From positions 1-46,109 of the forward strand of contig JAKSTG010000024.1 in assembly GCA_024402695.1 (NCBI GenBank): 46,109 nucleotides of DNA, given 5' to 3'. A model generated the notes under the pieces. It made no database searches, was not told the origin of the DNA, and saw nothing but the letters and a program-made list of their open reading frames with translations. Below are positions 40,811 through 46,109 of this stretch, piece by piece. Within the stretch, counting starts at the first letter, position 1. The number at the start of each line of letters is the position of its first letter. This DNA comes from Treponema sp. (GTDB lineage: Bacteria; Spirochaetota; Spirochaetia; Treponematales; Treponemataceae). The position numbers and the translations under genes were made by a program.

Positions 40811-42481
40811 TTAGTCGACTTTAATTACAAGCATACTTGTATCGTCGAACTGCTGGTTTGATCCAATGTATTTTTTCAAATCGTCTTTTACGCGGTTTGA
40901 AATTGTTTTTGCATTCTCATGAGCATGAGAAGAAATAACCTTTTCCAATTTTTTAGACGAGTATTGTACACCATTTTCGTCCAGTGATTCAATTACACCG
41001 TCTGTACAGGCAACCAGGATGTCTCCGCTTGAAAGCTGAAGATCGATGTCGCTGTACTGGCTGTCTTTTTCTACACCCATAGGTTCTGTCATCATTGAAA
41101 TCTGCTTTACAGATTTGTCTGCGGCAGAGTAGAGAAGTACAGTATTGTTACCACAAGTTGCAATCTGAGCCTGTTTTGTAAGGCTGTTGTAGTTGATCAG
41201 AGCAACACTTGCGAAGTGGTCAATTTTCATTGTTTCGTTACAGATACCTCTGTTTGCCCAGGCCAGAATTGTGGCTGCAGACTGAGGTGTATTAACGATA
41301 AGTCTCAGAATAGAACGAATCATAAGCATGATTGTCAGAGAGTTCATGCCTTTTCCTGCTACGTCACCAACAATGAAAGAAATGCGGTCTTTGCGTGAAA
41401 CTACTACATCGTAGAAGTCACCACAAACATTTTCTGCAGTTGATGTGAAACATCCGATGCCAAGTCCTGAAATAACAGGGAGCTTTGCAGGAAGAAGTTC
41501 TTTCTGGATTTTTGTAGCAATATCGCCACCCTGTGTAAGCTTTTTGTGTTCTGCGAAGTTCAGGAAGCTGTAGAGAGGTTTCATAGCTGTTGCAGTAGCA
41601 TCTGTAAGGATAACTGCTGTTTCCAGATCTTTTTCTGTGAATTTTGCTTTGTCTGGGTCTCTTGAAAGAGCGATGATTCCGGCAACCCCTTCCTGCTGTT
41701 TGATAGGAACAAAAATGTAGCTACCACATTTAAGGAATTCTTCAGGTCCGTTCTGGTAAACGCGTGGGTCTTTTACAGAGTCTGTAATAAGAACTGCTTC
41801 ACCGGCAGAGGCGATTTCACCAAAAATATTTTCCTGAAGAGGGAACTGTGCAAAGCGGAGGTTTGTTTCAACGCGAAGAGGCTTGTGCGGTAAGTCATCA
41901 GGAAGTTTATATGGAGGAGGGAAAGTTCCCTTGAAAGATTTTACGGCAAGAAGATTGTCGAAGTCGTCAGCCATCAGGATGATACAACCGTCAGCCTGAA
42001 CTCTTTCAGCAATAAGCATGTTACAGTAATCAAGGAACTGTTCCATACTGTTGTCTGATGTAAAGAAAGAAGCTGCTTTTGCAATAAGGTCTTTATTAAC
42101 TTCGATGATTTTATTGAAGCGGTCTTTTTCAGCCTGGAATACTTCGCGGCTTACAGAGTTTGCGTCAATTGTTCCTTTCATTTCGGCCATTTTCTTGGCG
42201 GCTTTCTTTTCTTCACGTTTCTGTGGATTTCCGAAAGCAATTATTACAGAATAAAGGAAAAGAATGGCTTCAATAAGAACTGTTACAAATACCAGGTAAA
42301 TGATGTGTGGTTCATAATAAGTATAGAGGGCTCCTGAAATCAGGATTCCTGCTGAAAGATAAAGTACAAAACTTGGTTTTGCGCTGTTTCTGATTTTTGC
42401 GATGATGAATGTCAGTATCAGAAGAACACCGAGTCCTGCAGAAATCAAAAGAGGTACACCAACAAACGAATCAATATCCAA
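40811..42481 (-). CDS. RsbU/SpoIIE-like PP2C phosphatase with membrane anchor and GAF domain
   Basis: The 556-residue protein has three hydrophobic helices in the first 90 residues, a short coiled coil, a GAF-like sensor domain (about 150-295) and a PP2C/SpoIIE phosphatase domain (about 320-556) with metal-binding acids in CGDFYDVV, VGDVAGKGM and CTDGVIESL. It would dephosphorylate the STAS protein in response to an unknown signal. The start codon is TTG with AGGAG exactly 6 nt upstream. A sigma-70 promoter and a hairpin that abuts the ribosome-binding site precede it. Confidence 0.9.
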   Translation of the reverse strand: MDIDSFVGVPLLISAGLGVLLILTFIIAKIRNSAKPSFVLYLSAGILISGALYTYYEPHIIYLVFVTVLIEAILFLYSVIIAFGNPQKREEKKAAKKMAEMKGTIDANSVSREVFQAEKDRFNKIIEVNKDLIAKAASFFTSDNSMEQFLDYCNMLIAERVQADGCIILMADDFDNLLAVKSFKGTFPPPYKLPDDLPHKPLRVETNLRFAQFPLQENIFGEIASAGEAVLITDSVKDPRVYQNGPEEFLKCGSYIFVPIKQQEGVAGIIALSRDPDKAKFTEKDLETAVILTDATATAMKPLYSFLNFAEHKKLTQGGDIATKIQKELLPAKLPVISGLGIGCFTSTAENVCGDFYDVVVSRKDRISFIVGDVAGKGMNSLTIMLMIRSILRLIVNTPQSAATILAWANRGICNETMKIDHFASVALINYNSLTKQAQIATCGNNTVLLYSAADKSVKQISMMTEPMGVEKDSQYSDIDLQLSSGDILVACTDGVIESLDENGVQYSSKKLEKVISSHAHENAKTISNRVKDDLKKYIGSNQQFDDTSMLVIKVD

Positions 42482-42492
42482 TTCTAGCTCCT

Positions 42493-42518
42493 ATGAAAAG
42501 TTTTTAAACGCTTTTCAT
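42493..42518 (-). promoter_or_regulatory. Leader hairpin abutting the phosphatase ribosome-binding site
   Basis: ATGAAAAG (42493-42500) and CTTTTCAT (42511-42518) form 8 bp with a 10-nt loop directly before AGGAG (42488-42492, minus strand). It may tune translation from the TTG start. Confidence 0.45.
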
Positions 42519-42529
42519 TGCATTAAATT

Positions 42530-42558
42530 ATATTAACATTGAAATTTTCTACAGTCAA
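42530..42558 (-). promoter_or_regulatory. Promoter of the partner-switch operon
   Basis: On the minus strand TTGACT (42558-42553), 17 nt, TAATAT (42535-42530). Confidence 0.8.
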
Positions 42559-42687
42559 GTTTTAATGAAACAACAGAATAAATTGGATATAGGGGGAAAT
42601 CACTATCATCTATGTAATGTCTGTGTTGTTTATGTATTAATTATATAGTATTCTATTTTATGATATTTCTAATTATGGAGTTTTAAA

Positions 42688-43722
42688 ATGGCAGAAGAGA
42701 ATATTGCACAGTCAAACAATCCACGGTCAGACAGCGACGATGAAATTTCACTTATTGATCTCCTGGCTGTTCTTCTGAAGTATAAAATCATGATCATTTT
42801 TACTACTTTGGGAGCTGCAGTTTTTGCCGTTATTTTTTCCATCCTGAGTTTGAAACTTTCACCGGAGAAATCTCCGCTTCCAAATAAGTATACCCCAAAA
42901 GCAACCATGCTTATCATGGACGGTGATTCAAGTGGCAGCAGTCTTTCAAGCATGATTTCTGCAAGCGGACTTGGCAGTCTGGCTGGTCTTGCCGGAATCG
43001 GGGGAAGTTCATCAAACAGTGCATTGGCAACTTATCTTATTAAGAGTGACAGTTTCCTTGATATGGTGACAGATGAATTCGGCCTTGTAGAAAAATGGGA
43101 AATCAAAAAATCACCTAAGGCTAATTCAAGAAAAGCCTTGAAAGAAGTCCTTTCTGCAAACTATGACAAAGATACAGGAGTGTTTACTGTAAGCTTTACT
43201 GATATAGATCCTGTTTTTGCCTGTCGCGTTGTTGATTTCTGTGTAGAAAAACTGGAAATCAAATTCATTGAACTTGGCCTGGATAAAAATATTCTTGAAA
43301 AAAACAATCTTGAAGAAAATATTGAACTGACTAAAGACAAGATTATTGACCTTCAGAATGAGATTTCACAGCTTGAGTTTAAGGTTTCAAATCTTTACTC
43401 AGCACAGAATATGGAAGCCATTTCTCTTCAGACAAATCTTCTTAAACTGGAACTGGAAGCCCAGCAGCAGATTTACAAACAGCTGAAGACTCAGCTTGAA
43501 CTTACAAAGATTACTCTTGCAAGCGAAAAACCTGTTTTCCAGATTCTTGAAAAGGCTTCTGTTCCTGACCTTAAATCAAAACCAAGTCGTGGAAAACTCT
43601 GCATTATTCTGACTTTCGCCGGTTTCTTTATTTCAGTATTCCTTGCATTCCTCCTGAATGCGGTGGCAAATATCCGTAAAGACGAAGAAGCTATGCAGAA
43701 GCTTTCCCTCAGAAAAAAATAG
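42688..43722 (+). CDS. Wzz-like polysaccharide chain-length determinant
   Basis: The 344-residue inner-membrane protein has a cytoplasmic N-terminus with the ISLIDLLAVLLKYK entry motif, TM helix 1 at about 34-56, a large periplasmic domain with a long coiled coil (about 205-275), a proline-rich KASVPDLKSKPSRGK segment and TM helix 2 at about 307-328. This is the PCP (Wzz) plan without a fused tyrosine kinase. It would set polymer length and work with the Wza-like protein 16 nt downstream. A Gly/Ser-rich stretch near residue 80-105 is unusual. GGAG lies about 9 nt before the ATG. Confidence 0.88.
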   Translation: MAEENIAQSNNPRSDSDDEISLIDLLAVLLKYKIMIIFTTLGAAVFAVIFSILSLKLSPEKSPLPNKYTPKATMLIMDGDSSGSSLSSMISASGLGSLAGLAGIGGSSSNSALATYLIKSDSFLDMVTDEFGLVEKWEIKKSPKANSRKALKEVLSANYDKDTGVFTVSFTDIDPVFACRVVDFCVEKLEIKFIELGLDKNILEKNNLEENIELTKDKIIDLQNEISQLEFKVSNLYSAQNMEAISLQTNLLKLELEAQQQIYKQLKTQLELTKITLASEKPVFQILEKASVPDLKSKPSRGKLCIILTFAGFFISVFLAFLLNAVANIRKDEEAMQKLSLRKK

Positions 43723-43738
43723 AAAATAGGAAATGACT

Positions 43739-45280
43739 ATGACTTTTTACAGAATTAAGAAAATTACTGCTGTTTTTATTTTTTCTTCCGTGATTTCTTT
43801 GGCTCTGTCAGCACAAAGTAAAATTTCGGCTTCTAACAGTGCAACAGAGCTTGCCGTTAAGTCTGATATTACTTCTCTCGTTGCTGAAACTTCCATTGGT
43901 GCTACCAGTTTAAGACCAACTCCTCAGCTGGCCATGTCTTCGGATAATTATCCCGTAACTGCCGGAGACGTTTATACTCTGGCATTTGCCGTAGGGACAA
44001 ATCCTGTAACCTATACAGTTTCTGTAGATACAACTTATAAATTCCGTGTTGCCAACCTGGCAGTTCTTAATGTTCAGGGAATGACTTTTGTCCAGCTTAA
44101 AAAGCAGGTCGAAGATATCGTTACCAAAAACTATCCTTTGAGCGGAGTTCAGTTTGTTCTGGTTACACCTGCAGTTTTCCAGGTAACAGTAAATGGTGAA
44201 GTTGTTCAGACTGAAATAAAACAGACCTGGGCTCTTACAAGACTTTCTTCGGTTATTCAGGGAGTAAAAACTCCATATTCATCAGAAAGAAATATTTTGA
44301 TTACTTCGGCTAACGGAAAGAAAAAAGAATATGACCTTTTCAAGGCACGGAGATTCGGTGATCTTTCACAGGATCCTTATGTACGCCCTGATGATGTTAT
44401 TACTTTGAACAGAGTAGGTCGCCTTGTTAGTGTATCCGGAGCTGTTGAACGTCCTGGAAAATATGAACTTAAAGACGGCGAAAACCTGAATAAACTTTTT
44501 GAATACTACGGCGGCGGATTTACAGATTATGCTGATAAAAGCCGTATCGAAGTTGTGCGTTATAATCCTTCAGAACTTAAGTCACAGGTTTTGTATCTGA
44601 ATGAGAAAAATCTTGAAAAGGATTTTGTGCTGGAAGATAACGATGCTGTTAAAATCGTTTCAAGCTCTGATCTGAGACCAGTTATGTTTATGGAAGGTGC
44701 TGTTATTTCAAGTTCTATTGATGATATGGACAGTGTTGATGCAGCCGAAATGGCAAAAATTCCTGTTCGTTTTGATACAGAAACAAATTATGCAACTCTT
44801 CTTCGTTCAAACGAAAAAAGATTCCAGCAGACCGCAGATCTTGAAAATGCTTACATTATCAGAAACGGACAGGTTATTCCTATTGATATCAATAAGATCC
44901 TTTATGACAGAAGTTTCTATTCTGAAGAAGTTGTACAGCCTTATGATACACTCCGTATTCCATTCAAACTTTATTTTGTAACAGTTTCCGGTGCAGTTCG
45001 TAATCCAGGAAGATATCCTTTCATTCCGGACCGCAGCTGGGAATACTATATTGGACTTGCCGGTGGTTTTGACTCTTCCCGTAATAAACGTGAAAAAATT
45101 GAAATTACTGATATAAATGGAAAGAAACTTGATAAAAAATCGGTTCTTTCTCCTGAAACCACAATTAAAGCTGTGGAAAACAGTGCAAGTTACCAGTTGA
45201 ACCAGAACTTTACTCCATGGCTGCAGATTATTTCAACCATGGTTTCAACTCTGGCACTTATTTTTAGTCTTGTGATGTAA
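43739..45280 (+). CDS. Wza-like polysaccharide export protein (SLBB domains)
   Basis: A signal peptide (ITAVFIFSSVISLALSAQ) precedes a polysaccharide-export domain (AGDVYTLAFAVGTNPVTYTV) and SLBB-type repeats (LVSVSGAVERPGKYELKDGE and FVTVSGAVRNPGRYPFIPDR), with a C-terminal hydrophobic helix (LQIISTMVSTLALIFSLVM). No lipobox is present, unlike many Wza proteins. It would form the periplasmic and outer-membrane channel for exopolysaccharide. ATG 43739 is preferred over 43733 because AGGAA (43728-43732) is 6 nt from it and touches the other. Together with the Wzz-like gene it forms a two-gene unit. Confidence 0.88.
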   Translation: MTFYRIKKITAVFIFSSVISLALSAQSKISASNSATELAVKSDITSLVAETSIGATSLRPTPQLAMSSDNYPVTAGDVYTLAFAVGTNPVTYTVSVDTTYKFRVANLAVLNVQGMTFVQLKKQVEDIVTKNYPLSGVQFVLVTPAVFQVTVNGEVVQTEIKQTWALTRLSSVIQGVKTPYSSERNILITSANGKKKEYDLFKARRFGDLSQDPYVRPDDVITLNRVGRLVSVSGAVERPGKYELKDGENLNKLFEYYGGGFTDYADKSRIEVVRYNPSELKSQVLYLNEKNLEKDFVLEDNDAVKIVSSSDLRPVMFMEGAVISSSIDDMDSVDAAEMAKIPVRFDTETNYATLLRSNEKRFQQTADLENAYIIRNGQVIPIDINKILYDRSFYSEEVVQPYDTLRIPFKLYFVTVSGAVRNPGRYPFIPDRSWEYYIGLAGGFDSSRNKREKIEITDINGKKLDKKSVLSPETTIKAVENSASYQLNQNFTPWLQIISTMVSTLALIFSLVM

Positions 45281-45292
45281 GCTCAGGTCTTG

Positions 45293-45321
45293 TTGACCTG
45301 ATTGCTTATTTCATATAAACT
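45293..45321 (+). promoter_or_regulatory. rpsF promoter
   Basis: TTGACC (45293-45298), 17 nt, TAAACT (45316-45321). It leaves a leader of about 140 nt. Confidence 0.5.
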
Positions 45322-45367
45322 TACAAAACACCCCTTGGAGTACACTCGATGTACTTCCTTGTCCAAA

Positions 45368-45421
45368 AGGAGGTTTTCTGGTAAATAACGTTGTTCTTTA
45401 TCAGATATTTAACCGCCTCCT
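45368..45421 (+). promoter_or_regulatory. S6:S18-type ribosomal-protein leader motif
   Basis: AGGAGG (45368-45373) pairs with CCTCCT (45416-45421); CCG (45413-45415) is left unpaired, then TT and AA resume pairing; an inner helix CTGGTAA (45378-45384) with TTATCAG (45398-45404) closes the loop. An asymmetric CCG next to a G-rich stem is the known S6:S18 binding motif of rpsF leaders, used for autoregulation. A further hairpin (GGAGTAC with GTACTTCC, 45337-45358) precedes it. Confidence 0.65.
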
Positions 45422-45468
45422 GTTAACTAAAAAGCAGGTAAAACTGCTTGTCCAATAGGAGAATACTT

Positions 45469-45753
45469 ATGAGAAAGTATGAACTTATGACAATTTTCCC
45501 ACTCGATGAGGAAAAGTCAAAAACAGGTACAGAAGCTGTAAAAAAAGTACTTGCAGACTTCGGTGCTGAAATCACAGAAGAAAAACTCTTCGGTGACCGT
45601 GATCTTTGCTACGAAATCGCCAAAAACAAGAAAGGTCGTTTCGTTCTTTTCAATCTCAACATGAAACCAGAAACAATCGTGGACATCGAAAAACAGTTCA
45701 TGATTACACCAAATCTGTTGAAATCTCAGTTCGTAAGACTGGAAGACAAATAA
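45469..45753 (+). CDS. rpsF: 30S ribosomal protein S6
   Basis: S6 binds S18 and 16S rRNA in the platform of the small subunit. The 94-residue protein has the normal length and start (MRKYELMTIFPLDEEKS) and the strand block DRDLCYEIAKNKKGRFVLFN. The ATG at 45469 has AGGAG at 45457-45461; a TTG at 45448 is rejected as lying before the ribosome-binding site. It heads the usual rpsF-ssb unit and has a structured leader. Confidence 0.97.
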   Translation: MRKYELMTIFPLDEEKSKTGTEAVKKVLADFGAEITEEKLFGDRDLCYEIAKNKKGRFVLFNLNMKPETIVDIEKQFMITPNLLKSQFVRLEDK

Positions 45754-45813
45754 TTTATCACCAGTTAATAAAAAAATCAGTACAATATCACTGTAAATAA
45801 ACGGAGGATTCAA

Positions 45814-46109
45814 ATGACAGATATCAATCACGTAATGCTTATCGGACGCCTCACAAGAGACCTGGATGACAGAAGCTTCGGCTATGTTGGAAACGGACAG
45901 TGTAGAGCTAATGTTAGTATTGCAGTCAACAGAAGCCGTAAAAATGGTGATACTTGGGTTGATGAAGTTAACTTTTTTGAAGTAACAATCTGGGGAAAAC
46001 AGGCAGAAAATCTGAAACCTTACCTTACAAAAGGAAAGCAGATTGCCGTTGAAGGATTTTTGAAACAGGACAGATGGGAAAAAGACGGACAGAAGTTCAG
46101 TAAAGTAAC
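45814..46109 (+). CDS. ssb: Single-stranded DNA-binding protein, truncated by the window end
   Basis: The first 98 codons are present: an OB-fold start (MTDINHVMLIGRLTRDLDDR, then VSIAVNRSRKNGDTWVDEVN) and FFEVTIWGKQAENLKPYL. SSB coats single-stranded DNA as a tetramer. The frame is open to the last base of the window, so the C-terminal linker and acidic tip are not seen. GGAGG at 45803-45807 is 6 nt before the ATG. It follows rpsF by 60 nt; rpsR would be expected next. Confidence 0.95.
   Translation, partial: MTDINHVMLIGRLTRDLDDRSFGYVGNGQCRANVSIAVNRSRKNGDTWVDEVNFFEVTIWGKQAENLKPYLTKGKQIAVEGFLKQDRWEKDGQKFSKV

Overview
The window reads as a chromosomal segment of a host-associated Treponema (Spirochaetes). 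The evidence is a moderately AT-rich genome, periplasmic-flagellum genes ending in fliW-csrA, a type-2-like isoleucyl-tRNA synthetase followed by a lipoprotein gene (a synteny I recall from T. pallidum, not checked here), spirochaetal lipoboxes, and a GH26 mannanase that points to a gut or rumen strain. No species is claimed. Most of the window is core genome. No phage, CRISPR array or intact insertion sequence is visible.

Layout: (1) 144-5987, a sigma-70-family factor and then a flagellar run, flgJ-like, flgN-like, flgK, flgL, fliW, csrA, with a sigma-28-like promoter before flgN. (2) 5990-6228, a self-contained unit for a 28-residue ribosomal protein of the bS22/mS38 family. (3) 6273-10607, dxs-cmk-rpsA. 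(4) 10656-13125, a degenerate NtrC-like regulator, a membrane-anchored TPR protein and a lipoprotein. (5) 13217-20513, yebC, ruvC, ileS, a lipoprotein, a UPRT-family protein and a TPR lipoprotein. (6) 20510-28061 on the minus strand, a tightly coupled five-gene operon: a very acidic repeat protein, an unknown protein, two tandem Maf/DUF115 proteins and a membrane protein with a degenerate GGDEF-like domain. A sigma-28-like promoter sits in front, which suggests a flagellar modification locus. (7) 28228-37817, an ftsB-like gene, a tsaC-like gene, smpB, ispG, TPR and Omp85-like proteins, a sugar-phosphate transferase and thrS. (8) 37892-39738, the GH26 mannanase with a repeat-rich promoter, then ssrA (tmRNA), then a structured segment bounded by a perfect 59-bp repeat of the tmRNA 3' end and terminator. 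(9) 39786-42558, a partner-switch triad (RsbW-like, STAS, PP2C phosphatase). (10) 42688-45280, Wzz-like and Wza-like export proteins. (11) 45293-46109, rpsF with an S6:S18-type leader, then ssb cut by the window end.

The least explained parts are the structured segment after ssrA (possible small RNA with a tmRNA-like acceptor stem), the Maf/acidic-protein operon, the pseudo-enzyme enhancer-binding-like regulator after rpsA, and a recurring promoter layout in which the -10 box lies only 7-9 nt before the start codon with no Shine-Dalgarno, implying several leaderless or near-leaderless mRNAs. All functional statements come from reading sequence motifs; no database search was run.
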